Positions 26,150 through 39,500 of a stretch of DNA of 64,000 nt are shown here, piece after piece. Origin of the DNA: Muraenolepis orangiensis (Eukaryota > Chordata > Actinopteri > Gadiformes > Muraenolepididae); contig CM051000.1 in the NCBI GenBank assembly GCA_027704905.1, positions 17,850,648-17,914,647 on the forward strand, given 5' to 3'. The notes beneath the pieces are model-generated. The model made no database searches. It was not told where the DNA came from and saw only the letters and a program-made list of their open reading frames with translations. Position 1 is the first letter of the stretch, and each line of letters begins with the position of its first letter. A program made the translations under genes and the position numbers.

Positions 26150-27310
26150 TTCAAAAACAGGAGAAGAAATACTCCGAACATTGTTGTGTTCCACTTTGTT
26201 CGGCATCATCGAAATGTAACGGTATTTAGAGTTTCCATGGCTTTCCAACCCATCCCGACCTGAGAAGAACCCGACGCGGACATCCGATTCTATACCAGGT
26301 AACGTTGGACCGAAGTTGTGCTATTCAGCTAACTGTTTGACAGCGACCAAAGCAAACATCAGTTAAACTATAAAGAATCCTATCATAAGTCTTAATAAAA
26401 AGTGAATGTGCCTACTGCGTTACCGCTGCAGCTTGTCATGCATACAAGATGAGACATTGGCTTAGTTGTTACAGTTAACATTATTTTGGTGACCGTGTAT
26501 GATTGTATTTACTTTGTTAATTAATGACTGACATGATGTGTCTTTTTGTAAATAGATTTCCAAGCTATGACCACCTGATGGCGTTTTTGGGTTTGATTGA
26601 GCCTTCAATTGACTAAATGGTTCGGGTCTCCAGAGCCAAGAGCCTCCAGAGCACGTCCAGCGACGGTAGGTTATGGTCTGAGCTGCTTTGTAGTAACAGA
26701 GGGTGGGATGCCATTGCCTTTACAGAAGGCTACACTAAAGGACTCAGTCCCCTTTAAATACACCAGTGCACTACAGCAACTCAGTTTTCCCCATGGTATG
26801 GTACACATAACCATTATAAAACATTTAGCCAAACAAGAGCACAGCCTTACTAGTTTATAACTTAAAGCAGTAACCTCTTTTTAACCTTCCAGAGACAGCT
26901 GCTTTAGCCAATCTACGAGTTCTTTATTTTCCTCGTCTTCCTGTCGGTTGGTTTGAAGGAGAGGGACCTGGCACATAGATTCAACATACACCAGTCCACA
27001 GTGAGCCGCATTATTGCAACATGGACACATTTTATAGCCACTGCACTGGGGTCTCAATGCATCTGGCTCACACCTGCAGAAGTGCAAGCTTACCTCCCTG
27101 AGGAATTCAGAGATTTCCCAGACACCCGGGTCATCTTGGACTGCACTGAGCTCAAGTGTCAGACACCATCCTCACCACTCCTGCAAAGTGAGATGTACTC
27201 CACCTACAAATCTCACTGCACCATGAAAGGGCGTATTGGCAAACGTTTACAGTGGCATGCCTCAAACTACCAAAACAAGGCATTAGTTAAGGCATGGATT
27301 AAGTAAAGCA
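26150..27310 (+). pseudogene. THAP + DDE_4 transposase relic (ISL2EU-like)
   Basis: Near 26175-26280 a broken frame reads HCCVPLCSASSKCNG then SFHGFP, the start of a C2CH THAP finger. After intron-like DNA, 26950-27230 reads ERDLAHRFNIHQSTVSRI (helix-turn-helix of the Tnp_4 type), then DTRVILDCTELKCQTPSS and QSEMYSTYKSH, which holds the first catalytic Asp of a DDE_4 transposase. The catalytic core stops after STYKSHCTMKG, so the later D and E residues are gone. A truncated, non-functional copy. Confidence 0.75.
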
Positions 27311-27539
27311 TTGGTTCAACACCAGGTTTTTGTAATTTCATTTAGTGAATTTTGTTTTTTCCAGTTGCAGATAATTTGGTTAAACATTCTGTAAATCTTA
27401 TGTACACAAACATTATCAATATAAGCAAATTGTATAAAGTATAAAGCAGTGGTGTGAAAATCTTATGTGCAATACCCGACGTGCAATACCCGTTTGGCCT
27501 TAGGCCCGGGAAGAGAGCCACCCCTTCTGCCCAGGTCAG

Positions 27540-28040
27540 TAGGAGTCTTCTCTGGAACCTCCTCTGGGGCACTCCTCGGGGCACTCCTCTGGGGCACTCC
27601 TCTGGGGCACTCCTCTGGGGCCTCTTCTGGGAGTCTCCTCCGGGGGTCTCCTCCGGGACCTCCTCTGGAGTCTGCTCTCAGCAACGTCGTCGGGTGGGTA
27701 CGGCGCGACGTCGGCAGCGTCGGCAGACGGGGGGAGCGCAACGTCGGGCAGCGCAGCGTCGGGCAGCGCGGCGCTGTCAGACGGGGGAATAGCGACGTCA
27801 TCAGTCGGGTACGGCGCGACGTCGGTAGCGTCGGCAGACGGGGGAAGCGTGACGTCGTCAGGCAAGTGAAGCGCAGCGTCGGGAAGCGCAGCGTCGGGCA
27901 GCGCAGCGTCGGGCAGCGCAGCGTCGGGCAGCGCAGCGTCGGGCAGCGCGGCGCTGTCAGACGGGGGAGAAGCGGCACTTGTCGTTGGTCTTGTCGTTGG
28001 TCTTGTCGTTGGTCTGGTCGTTGGTCTGGTCGTTGGTCTT
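27540..28040. repeat. GC-rich nested tandem repeats (subterminal)
   Basis: Three repeat types in a row: about five copies of a 15-bp ctggggcactcct unit (27560-27630); two long copies of a block with gacgtcggcagcgtcggcag; and a 15-bp gcgcagcgtcgggca array (about 27735-27950). A 12-bp ttgtcgttggtc array (27978-28037) closes it. The last array appears in reverse at 51424-51475. Confidence 0.88.
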
Positions 28041-28480
28041 CTGAATGAAATCGTTATTAATTAAAATCAGTCAATCGAGTTTCAAGGGGTATGAAGTGAG
28101 CAAATGTGTTCAACACCAATTTATGGTTTCAAATTAAGATTTTGCGCAAATTGATGACAAATTATGTCACGTCTTCACAGCTACAGGGGGCTAGAATCGC
28201 GCTTTTATATACAACGTGAATTCATGTTGCTGATGCTACACATAAACAAACGGTATAAATGACAAACATAGTATCATGTTATAAATCATGTTATCATCAA
28301 AAAAATCATGTTAGACAAACACTTTTCACGGTGGATTCGAAGAGGAATAACCCCGTTATGAGAAAGCCACTTGTGTCTGCCTGTGCTTCGAGGGAATTAC
28401 ATTAATGGCTATTTGATTTACGCAGCATGCTAGCTATTATCTTTTCAGGATCCTAATAAAGTCGTATTTTGTATTTGTGT
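28040..28480 (+). repeat. Left long inverted repeat of an integrase-type element
   Basis: The segment with gtcacgtcttcacagctaca, ctagaatcgcgcttttatat and ccccgttatgagaaagccac is found in reverse orientation at 40870-41110, 42010-42260, 42955-43200 and 51240-51420 (different parts in different copies). It leads into the first exon of the integrase gene. Confidence 0.8.
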
Positions 28481-28484
28481 ATAG

Positions 28485-30364
28485 TCCTCAGGATGACCAG
28501 CAAAGCCGCAATCTCTTGGAGTACATCTACGATCGACTACGGCAACTATTACATCAGTATGAAACGCAACCATCACAAATGGATTTGGATTCCCTTCACT
28601 GTCGCTATGAGGAACTCCATGATGTTCTTCAGAGATGTGTACACCGCGGCATGCTTACAGACATGGAGAGTGTATTGGAAAGCATGCAAAATCGACCGTG
28701 CTATGGATTCCAGCCTTCCATGCTGAGGACTGCGGGGTGAGGACGCCCGTCTTGGGATATTTCTGGTGCACAGATTCAGTACCTCTTGGAGTTCAATTTC
28801 ACTGTTGTCGAAATAGCACGTTTATTTGGCATCAGTTACAGAACAATAAGAAGAAGAATGACTGACAATGGTTTGTCTGTCAGAATGTACTACAGTGACA
28901 TTTCAGATGTGGATCTCAGAAAAGTCATCACTGACTTTATACAACAGTTGTCTGAATCAGGAATAAGAACTGTCAGTGGATATCTCAACCGTGTTGGACT
29001 GAGGTAAGCTTTTAAACAAACAACTAAACACATTATTATGTCATGACTGTATGTCATTGCCGTAATTTCAATATAAACCGCGTTTCTTATTCCTTTTGTC
29101 AAGGGTTCAAAGATCTCGAGTGATGGATACTTTGAGAGTTGTCGATCCTGTCGGCACACTTTGTGGTGGGATTGGAATAAGCACTATCCCAAGAAGGAGC
29201 TACTCAGTGCCAGGACCCATGGCTCTATGGCACATTGATGGAAATCATAAGTTAATTCGGTCAGGGGCTTTGCAAAATATATTACATATATCATAACTAG
29301 TTTATATACTGTATGTGTCTGTGTATATTATAAGTAGTTCATTTGGAATAATACAGACATTTAACCGTTGAACTGTCATTGAACTGTTGTTGTTTTTTAT
29401 AGTTGGAGAATTGTTATTCATGGAGGAATTGATGGATACAGCAGAACAATTATGTTCCTCACTGCAAGTGACAACAATAGAGCCTCCACTATATACAGCC
29501 TTTCTTGGAGCTGTCCATGAGTATGGGCTTCCAATAAGGGTCCGTAGTGATAAAGGTGGGGAGAATGTCGACGTGGCCCGCTTCATGATCCAGCATCCCC
29601 AACGAGGATCATGTATGAATGCAATTTTTAGTCCGTTTTTTTTTCTGTAGTCAGTGATGCACATTTTTCCCAGGACACATGCATACGCTAATTGTTGTCT
29701 TATTTCTAAATAACATAATGTGTATTTCTTTTGTCATTTGTTTTTTTTCTATCTCAGAAAGTTTCATAACAGGACGCAGCGTCCATAATCAGAGGATTGA
29801 GAGGCTGTGGAGAGATGTTTGGTGTGCTGTGACCGTGAACTACCATACAGCATTCCAGCATCTTTCTGATACTACTGATTTTAACCCTGACAATGAGCTT
29901 GACCTGATTTGTCTGCATTATGTGATGCTGCCCTGAATTAACAGACATTTGCAGCTTTGGGAACAAGCATGGGATCGCCACTCCCTTTCAACAGAGCGAG
30001 GAAGGTCACCCAACCAACTTTGGATTGCGGGGCATTTAATGGGCAACAATCCAATCTCTGACCCCATGAATGAGCAGGTATGCGTAAGAATTGTCTTCAC
30101 TTTCAAGAACAAATTGAATCATGTCATTATCTTACTATATGTCATATAGGGTGATCTGAGAGACTATGGCATTGACTGGGAGGAACCAACACCAGTGGAT
30201 CCAGAAGGGATAGTGGATGTTCCAGAGGCACCTGTCACCATACAAACCCACGGATGCCAACATCTCCAGGGAAGAGTTGACCCCCTCGGCCACAGCATGT
30301 CCTTTGGGATGGACATTCTCATGGAGGCTTTAAACATGGAAAGGCAGATGTTTAATGACCCTTA
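28485..30364 (+). pseudogene. rve-type DDE integrase gene of a fish transposon, decayed
   Basis: Exons read in order: DDQQSRNLLEYIYDRLRQLL (N-terminal helical part); AQIQYLLEFNFTVVEIARLF with RTIRRRM (helix-turn-helix); MALWHIDGNHKLIR (first catalytic Asp); VIHGGIDGYSRTIMFLTASD; GLPIRVRSDKGGENVDVARF (second Asp); SVHNQRIERLWRDVWC (catalytic Glu); ending with EALNMERQMFNDP-stop. Introns have gt-ag borders. Damage: in-frame TGA near 28738, a frameshift near 29505, and a TGA near 29935; both TGAs fit CGA decay. Known: this protein type is multicopy in teleosts, resembling eukaryotic IS3-like elements (that name is tentative). The catalytic triad is still readable, but the copy is dead. Confidence 0.78.
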
Positions 30365-30389
30365 AAATATAGCCGCTGTAGAATGTGTT

Positions 30390-30800
30390 CATGTAACGAC
30401 CTTTGCATAATGTAAATAAACAGCTTTTGAAAACCCTTGGTCCTGATTACCTGGGAGGGAAAGACTGGGGGGGGGTCTGAGTGGCTGTGGGAGGGGGGGA
30501 GGCAGCTGAAGGGCCTTTCAACAGTGGATGAAGCTGCGTTGAAAGCCACAATTACAACCTTGTGAAAAAATGATAACATTGATAATATCATATAAGATTT
30601 TTGTCAATCTTATCATTTTTTTCACAAGGTTGTTTTAACCACAAGTAACTTTAGTTAACATGACTACATTTGAATCAGATAACTTTGCTGTGGCCAATAC
30701 TTCACCCTTTTCCAGTGTAATTGTAGCTTTCAAAGCGGCTTCATCCACATTGTGGATAGGCCCCTCAGCTAATGCAACCGGGCTACCTTTACAATTTTTT
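30390..30800. repeat. Inverted repeat partner of 40375-40617
   Basis: 30655-30795 is the reverse complement of 40383-40525 (aggtagcccggttgcattag and so on). A related direct piece (gtggatgaagctgcgttgaa) sits at 30528. A hairpin lies at 30554-30633. Together these bracket the HECT gene interval. Confidence 0.85.
30554..30633. other. 80-bp hairpin with acaaccttgtg termini
   Basis: The outer arms acaaccttgtgaaaaaa and ttttttcacaaggttgt pair for about 22 bp. The same hairpin, reversed, is at 40531-40613. Confidence 0.9.
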
Positions 30801-31171
30801 TTTACGTTTCCAATTGCTCATTTGCACGTATCATGCCACTGTGAGTCAATTAACCTTGACGGAGTGGCTCACTCACAAGAGATGTTAGATTGAATTGCAT
30901 TGCTATAGGTCAGTGTAAAGTGCCAGTGCGAAAATGATGATGCCTTGCCTTGCCTAATTTCATTTCAACATTTTATTTCCTCAACTTCCCATTCAAATAA
31001 AATAATGCTTGCTTGTTTGCATTGGTATGACATTGGTATCAGCCAATATAAACTTAAGAAGTTAAATATCAGCAGTGTTCATGTATTTGGAGCATGCCCA
31101 TCTGGAGGGACCAATGAGAAGCATTGTCACCGACAGCTATAAATTTCCCCCAACCCAGAAATCGTTCTTTC

Positions 31172-33300
31172 TAGTGATGGGAATTCCGGCTCTTTTGAGT
31201 GAGCCGGCTCATTTGGCTTGGCTCACCTATTTTACCACATATACCTTTTATAATTCAATCAAATGTAGCCCTATTTTGACTAATTATTTATATGTGTACA
31301 CATATATCACTTAAATTATTGTAGTGTATTTTTATACACCAAGTATAAAACTAAAACACTATCTGTGATACTGTATGCGTTGTAAGGGCCATGCATGCTG
31401 AGGTGACCAAAAGTTGCCAGACATGCGACCCCCTGGGGTTGCCGGAGATGCGACCAGCAGATATGGCCAGGAATACGACCCCCCCCCCGGGGGATTGAGC
31501 CATAAACTTGTGACGTGACGATGAAGACACCGTGACCAACCAGAGTAGTGGATACTGATTGTACCTCTCAGACCAATAGTATTAGTTGATGTTTGTTTAC
31601 TTTGACCAATAGGAGTAGTCGATGTTTTATGATGCTATTATCTATATAATGTTTGGTAAAGGAGCGCGTCGCCAGTCTGCGAATTGGCACGGCAGGCTCC
31701 ATCTCACTGCAGTAGATGCTTTCATTTGATGCTTTGTTCAATAAACATATTGAACTTAGTATCCGGACCTCTGAGAAAGATTCTTATTCCACCCGAGTAG
31801 AAATTATACTACATTATTCAATAATCCCTTGTACTGAAGATTTTTTTTTTGAAGAAAAATTAAAATTATTTGCTGTGGCCAATTGTTTTCATTGCATTTA
31901 CAGACCCTTGTAACTCTGATACCACCCAATGAATGCACTGACTTGCTTGTAGAACCACGCTACACACAGCAGATAGCAACACCTATAACAACTTAAGCAT
32001 AGACATTTAAAATAAGGACAGCTACTGTATTTGTATATTTTACATTTTTATTTAAACAAAAAGCCCTAACAAAACAGCAGGGCTCTATTTCAGTATAAAA
32101 TAATAAATATAGATATATAGAACAAAAGACAGCAACAGTGTTAGACCCCAACGAGACCGAAGAACCAAATGTGCCAAAGAACCCAGAAGTAGCGAGACAC
32201 GGACACTCAAAACAAAGGAAAAAATGTCTTTACTGTAAATCTCCAACATCAAAAACATAAACTAGGCAGGGTTCGACTGGATACTTGGCGAGGTAGGAGC
32301 TGGAACACGCAGTCTCTCGTGACAGTGGTTCTCAATAACCAAGCGCCCGACGTCGGTCCTCGGCAGCCTAAAGAAGGGTAGATCCCAGGTGTTAATTAGT
32401 CTCAGTAGGCCTGATTATGATGGGCAACACCTGGGATCGATTAGAGCGTGGGGGAGGCACAACAAACAGCTGACATAAAATCTTAAAAAATATAAATAAT
32501 CATAAGTAAAAACAAACATAATGAAAATAAATATATTGCAATGCTAAAAACAGCAGCAAATAACAGTCTCTATCATAAAAAAAAACATAATAAAAATAAA
32601 TGTATTGCAATGTGCAAAACAGCAGTATAAAACAGTCTCTAATGAACTTACCACCGTCAACTATCAAACTGTAACCTTTTCTTCTTCTTTTCAGGGCAGA
32701 TTGGCATTGAGGAAGACCAAGTGCCTCAGCTTAGAGGGGTTGATCCAGTTTCTTCTCTCTGTTATTATCTGCCCTGTTTTAGAACATACATTGGATTGAG
32801 AGCCTGTGTGAAGGAATCCCTTGTCCCCCACAATGGAAAATGGTTGGAAATCACTTGCAATCATTTTAGCCAATTCTTCATCCACTATGTTCTGTCTAGC
32901 TGGGGTCATTCATTGCCTTTGATATAAATTGGCTTATTGAGGTCTGTGTAGCTGTTGGTTTTTGGGTACCTGATGCATGGGGGGTAGATCCTGTAGCTGC
33001 AGCAGCAACAGTGGAGCAGTAGACCACTGGCAGAAGCAGGCAGTCTGCCTTTTTTCTTCCAACTGAACTGTTTGATGCCCAGTTCTCAAATGCCTGTGGA
33101 GGTGTTTTGTGGACCCTGCTCTATATGAGAGCTTCATGTTGCAAATTCTGCATTCTGCCTTTGTGTTTGCACAATTGTTAAAATGCAGCCAAATGCGGCT
33201 TCTTTTCCTACTTTCACTCATCTTATTAGCGCGACGCAAACTGACACTTCACCGTGTGTTCTCCTCTCGCTCTGTTAGCGACCAGCACTGAGCACGCGCC
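31172..33300 (-). mobile_element. hAT-type DNA transposon relic with BED finger
   Basis: Left edge near tagtgatgggaattccggct resembles hAT termini. Minus-strand relics: KRSRIWLHFNNCANTKAECR with CNMKLSYRAGSTKHLHRHL (BED zinc finger, 33220-33090), and DEELAKMIASDFQPFSIV (32880-32825), a conserved hAT stretch. The rest of the transposase is missing. A possible solo LTR sits in the left part. The right end was not located. Confidence 0.68.
31372..31800 (+). mobile_element. Possible solo LTR
   Basis: A GC-rich U3-like stretch, then ggcacggcaggctccatctc, an aataaa signal at about 31740 and ggacctctgagaaagattct at the end. This looks like an LTR end of a retroelement, but no internal genes or clear target duplication are seen. 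Confidence 0.35.
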
Positions 33301-33580
33301 GCCCCTCCTCCTTGTCTATCCTCACGTGATGCACAGCATGCGCGTGACATTCAGTCACTGCATGTACGCGGAGCACCCGTAACAACATCAATAACGGCTC
33401 GTGTATCCCTGTTTGTAGATATATAGATAGATAGACTATATAAGACAAATCTAGAGTTATACTATACAATTCTAATAAACAAAGTAGTATTATACTAATA
33501 TCTATTATAATAAAGAGTTTAGAGTGCTGGCTTTCCGCCTTAATCTAAGAATATAAATCTTTATATTCTTAGATTTCAGG
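31801..33580. other. Upstream region of the HECT gene
   Basis: Apart from the BED/hAT relic, this is AT-rich DNA with two related segments (about 32520-32545 and 32585-32640, aataaatgtattgcaatg). No host exon recognised. Confidence 0.5.
33542..33575. promoter_or_regulatory. Perfect 16-bp hairpin just before the HECT start codon
   Basis: aatctaagaatataaa pairs with tttatattcttagatt across two bases and ends five bases before the ATG at 33581. If the leader is transcribed here, the start codon follows a stable AU-rich stem. Confidence 0.7.
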
Positions 33581-36500
33581 ATGGCAGACAACAGAAGCAC
33601 AAATGATTCGTGAGTATTTATTTTATTTTACGTGTCTGCTATTATATTAACATTTCAAACATATAATGTGGTCATGTATAGGGATGTGTAAAATATATTT
33701 TTTAATGTTTTAGGACGTCGACCCATTGGTGTGTTTGATAGTTTTTATGTTAGATATTTAGGCCTAACTCCGTCATTTAGGCCTAACTCCGTCATTTAGG
33801 CCTAACTCCGTCATTTGTCAACATACAGACGGCAACACTTTATAATAAGTCTCAATTAATGTCTAAAGGCAACAAAATAGCAATATATGTAGATAGCGTT
33901 TCTTGTCAAATTGAATGAGAACTGGTTTTAATGGCGGAGGAGACGGTAGACAGGTTGTCGAAACGTTTACTTCCCAACATGAACGGTAATGGGTTAAATA
34001 AGAGTTGTAGTAAGACCAACATCAGACCCTTGATGTGTGAGGTGATTTTAGTGACGCTACTATTCATAAAAATGAAGTTATTGAAATTTGAAAAATACAT
34101 ATATCCACCAACATTTTGCAAAATACCATTTTTCTAAAATAAGAGTTGTAGTAAGACCAACATCAGACCATTGATGTGTGAGGGGACACTACATTGTATA
34201 AGAATGAAGATAATGAATATTTTGATTTGTATCTATTTTCGGGTGTTGCACTTTATAGACGGTCCCTGCGAACTCGCCTCGACATAGGGCTTTCTCAGGG
34301 CGTCTTCTCATTAGGAACGGGTGCTCCGCTCCGTCCTCGCTCCGTCCTCGGGAGCGAACCCCCTCCCTCCCTCCCTCCCTCTCCCCCCTCTGGTCTGTGT
34401 ACACACTACAGTCTTGGTTCGCTCCCAGGCACAATTGAGGAGAGCAACACTCCGATAGAGCAGGTGGCGTATGCACCTAGTTGGTTCGGATTCGACCCCG
34501 AATGGCTAGTGAGAAAGCCCCCTCGATCGCACCAAAATAAGTGTGATGAGAACGCTCCCCCCCGTCACCGGGGACGCTGATTCGCTCCAAGCCGGGACCG
34601 CTTGAAACGGTGGTTTCGGGTGCGCGCCAGCGTCCCCGACGACGGAGCGGGGCGTGGTGTGCAAGCTTACTGTACCAAAACACGGAAGAGGCTTGCTGTA
34701 TCTACTTGCTGATTGGCTGATTGGCGATCGCAAAAACCAACTAGGTGCATACGCCACCTGCTCTGTCGGAGTGTTGCTCTCCTCAATTGTGCCTGGGAGC
34801 GAACCAAGACTGTAGTGTGTACACAGACCAGAGGGGGGGGGTTCGCTCCCGAGGACGGAGCGAGGACGGAGCGGAGCACCCGTTCCTAATGAGAAGACGC
34901 CCTCGACACAATGTTATTTGTCCACCTCGGAAGACGGCTCGTTTTGATAAAAATGAGGTTGTAGCTCGTTAACTACCTTTCTACGGTTGCAGAGAGGCGT
35001 TGTGTGTATTTTTACAACGTTTCGCTTAAGAGTTATTTCGAGATTTTCGTGAACAACACACACCTCGAGATTCCTAATCCTCCACTGTCAACTACTGACC
35101 ACTACGTGTCTCTGCTTCTGCAACTACTACTGTACAAAGAAACGACTCTTCCTAAACAAACTGTGCACTTCAATAAATTCATTGTAATGTCAATAACATT
35201 ACAATGATTCCGCTACATTCGCACTGTCTGAGTCAATACCATAAGCTAAACAAAAGGAAAATACTTAAACATATCTTGCATATTTCAAGAGGATCACATT
35301 GAGTGCATACTGTATAGACTAGGCCTACTTAATGACTTTTTTAGTTTATGTTGCTTCGGATATAATTTGAAGAGGGATATGTGTTGTCAATGTGGACATT
35401 ATGCAAATAAAACCATGACAAGCTAATTATAATTCTGTTACTTTCAAATTTCAGAGATTAGGGAAATTTTATATTTTGTTGTGCAGACCTACCTAATGTA
35501 AGGTTAATGTAATTGCACAATATATATGTAATGGACCTACACAATTCTCCAATGAGCTATCTGGCATTGGTAACTAATACAATGGAATTGGTATTAATGA
35601 AAGTCTGAAGTTTTAAGTGTTCATAACACATTGGTCTTTACAGCTCTGATGCCAGGAGGCTGCATCAAATTCAACTCACACTCACACGCATTTTGGCCGA
35701 CAGTGTAAATCCCTCCCCTGCACCCCGAGTCCAAGCAGCATCCCGCCCGCTCCCATACCCATTGCCGGTGTTGAATTCACCCCGGTCCTCCACTCTGCCT
35801 CCACCCTTGTATGTGCCGCCATCCTCGTCTGTATCAGCCTTCCCCTCCCCCCCACTTCCATCGTGCTCAACACAGGAAAGGGTAAATGCGCAATCAACCA
35901 TGTTCCGTCACAATTCGAACCCGCCTAGAGGGTGGAGGGCCATGGCAAAGAACAAGCATAAAGAGATGCCCTGGACCCACACATTTTCCTGTCTCCCCAA
36001 GCCAGACTGCTGCTCTGTCCCTAACAAAGGGGAGGCACAGTTCTACATCAATTGTGGGATTGGGAAGAAAGAGCTGACCTTCGCCAACAACACGGGAGAC
36101 CACCAATATGTCACGGAGCAGTTGCTGAAGGCGTATCCCATACTCATCAATGCTGGTGGCTACTCCCTGGCCAGGAGTGACTGCACCAAAAAGCTGTCAA
36201 AACTCCCGATACCGCTATCAGGGTACTCCATCCCGTACCTCAAGCAGTGCGCTGAGGGGAAGAGGTCTCCATTTTATGTCCTCCCGATACAGTGCCCACT
36301 TCCCATGACTGTAACAGAAATGGAGGTAGACAATATCCTTTTATCTTTTTTATTTATAATTTTAATCATTTTAGTAGCTGTGACTCATTTGAACTCACAT
36401 CTTGAATTTCAGGGAACTACAATCATGGAGAAATGCCTGAGGTGCGGGGAGGACTATCCGCTGTGCGACCTGGAGAAGCATTGCGGAACATGGTAAAATA

Positions 36501-39500
36501 CCGTATACCATTGCTTCACGGTGTACATAGATGGTCAAAACACAAATTTGACAAATATGGAAAAGGATTACAATTGTGGACCTGCACCTTCATAAAAAAT
36601 CTACATATTGGACTGGAATATTTCCAACAGAAAAAATAAGAATATGTAACATATGAACTGGTTGAATATACTACCTTTCAACACTGTTATTTGAAATATT
36701 GGCATGAAAATGATTATGCTTACTCAGCAACAACAGGGACGACGAGTCACCGCATGACTTGGAGGAGAAGTATGTTCCATTTCAGGAAAGAAATTATGAA
36801 ATGATGCACTCCTGTGCAAGTACACCTCACATAGCTTAAACTAATATGCATTTTGTGTTTCAGTAGTGATGACGAGGACCTGGCTCTGGCCGTGGAATTA
36901 TCCCTCCAGGAATCCCTTCAGGTTGTTGTCTTACCACATGAAAAGAAAGAAATATTAATGGGCCATCTGAGTCATTTGCAATGTTTTAAAGCAATATTTA
37001 TTCCAGGATGCCCAGTATATTTAGTATTTAGTTGTTGTTCTTGACTGCTCTGAAAGGTCCTTGACAGGTTAATTTCTTAAAGTCAATCTGGTGGAATGAA
37101 AGTTGCAGACATCTCCATATGTAGAGCTAGGTGAAAACATTTTTATAGATGTTAGGATGGAGGAAAACATGTTTTAACGCCGCTACAATTACTCTCATCC
37201 TCAGCCAATGGAAGCGAGGGCCATTGAGGTCATTGAGGAGTAAGTACAATTTTCATATGGAAAGAAAATATCGGCCAGTCACCCATACCCATGTCATGAC
37301 CTCATTTGGCTACTGTCAACAAATGTATATATTTTTTGCAGATCCCCGATCCCCATCATATCCAATGAAGGGGAAGAGGAGGAGGAGGAGATATTGAGCA
37401 AGTAAGTAAAAAACTAAATTTCAGCAAGAACAAAGATAGCAGTTACCTGCTAGTCAATGAAGAAAGTGAATCGATTTAACATATGTTTTGCATGGAAACT
37501 GTCCACGAAGTTACAAAGCCCAAAGTACACGTCAGAGGGAGTAAATGTCTCTTTGAAATGCCATTTTGCCGGTGATGTCATCATGTGACACGTTCCTTAC
37601 TTGGATTGTTATTTGGGATATCTGACCAATCAGAGCACACTTCCCATCTGGAGTGTGGCTTACAGACAGCTTTAAGAGCTCTTAAAGAGTGTTTCAGGCA
37701 GAGGGCGAATGGAGATGTACAGTATGAGAATAATTATGTATTTTTGGAACATTCAAGCATGTAAATCTATTGTTGTATACCCCCACCAAAAAATATATAT
37801 ACGGCAAACAAGTAGCAATTCAGAGGGATGCTTTAGCCAATTGGGTCCATTCAATGAGTTACCTCTATATGTGAGGTTGTGTAATAGCATGATTGAAAAT
37901 GTGCGAATGCCAGAAGTACATTTTGTTTTTTCAGGCCACCACATCTCGTGACTCTCCTCACGAGACTGTCTGGTGCGTTGGACCCTGGGACATGTCCCTC
38001 GTCCAACGTGGTCAACGTCACGAGAGACTCTGTCCTGGAGAGTGCCTTTAGGGCCTTTAGCAGGCCGAGGTTCTCCCCAAGACATAGACTGGACGTCAAT
38101 TTTGTTGACGACGACACCCAGACCAGGGGGGCAGTTGGTGACGGCGGGCCCACGAGGGAATTCCTTCGCCTGCTTTGCATCGCCATTCGCGACAGCAACC
38201 ACTTCAGCGGCCGTGAAGAAGGAAGAGACCTGGCCCTGGTGTCCTGTGGTATGCAACACTCACATAAATGTACTATGTTCGATCTACTAATATATCATCT
38301 ATTTGTGTTTCAACAAAGCAACACATGCTGTGTACACACAAGGACAGAGTTTTTGGCACCCCTGAAGTCCATTGGTATCTCTTCCTAAACATTTGTCTGT
38401 GTGTGTTACAATTTCTATGTTTCAGCTCTAGATGGTGGGAAGTATCGGCTCATCGGGGTGATGCTGGCCGTCGCTGTCGTCCACGGGGGCATAAAGCCGG
38501 GGTTTTTTAGCGAGAGGCTGTTTTGCAGAGTGTCCGGTCGTCCAACGGCAACAGTATGTCTGGAGGATGTGGACAACTGTGACCTCCGCGCAAACCTGCA
38601 AAAGGTAAATATTTACTCAAATGTTGGGAGAACAATCACCTTCTTTTCAGCAAGTCCATCATCACATCATCAAGTCAATCTTAGAATGAAGCATGTCATA
38701 TTAGCATAAGGTGTAGTTCTTGCTGTAACAAAAAATACATTGCTGACCTCCCTTTGTCACATAGATAAAGGGGGCAGACACAGTAGGTGAGGCCCAGGAT
38801 GCCCTCAATGAAGTCTCAGGCTTCCTGGGCCTGCTGGGGTGTCATGGCTTCATTGCCAGGTACAGGCATGAGGACAGGCATGCCTTCGTAGAGGAGGCCT
38901 CAAGGGCCTACGTGGAGGTCCGCACACAAAAGGCCTTAGAACAGTAAGTAACAAATTACCTCAGAATAATGTTTTTACAGGTTTTGTTCTTTACTTTTTG
39001 TGCAGAAGGTTTCTTATGGTTAAAAGGGAATGTGTCCTTGCTCCTGTCACGTACCTGCTTGCTGTAGGATGTTTTAGCCATGGAGACAGCTGTTAAAGGT
39101 ACTACGTAAATCTATTGAATAGAATGTAATGTAACAAAAGTCTAATATCTGACTGTTCAAAGCTCAATAATAGGGATAATACCGCCCCCGTAATATACAG
39201 CTCATCAAATCTACAGGAGGAAGGCACTTGACGACAATAGCATCCCTGTCAATCCTGTGTGTAAATCAAGACAGAATGTGTGCAGGTGGAGGGAATCTTG
39301 CTTGTCTGTTGACTGTTGACTCTGAAAAGAAACACTTTTGTTTACACTTAACTTTAACACTTCTGCTTTGTCAGGTTGATGGATGGTTTACAAACACTGG
39401 GTGTGGCGGAGGCGGTCAAGGCCTACCCAGAGGTCTTAAAACCATTATTTGTGGGTGGCCTACATGCGGACGACCTGGTGGGACTTTTTAAGGTTCAGTA

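Noticed and set aside
27467..28048. 193-codon frame with SVGQR-type repeats
   Set aside because: Generated by GC-rich tandem repeats; open in several frames and no gene context.
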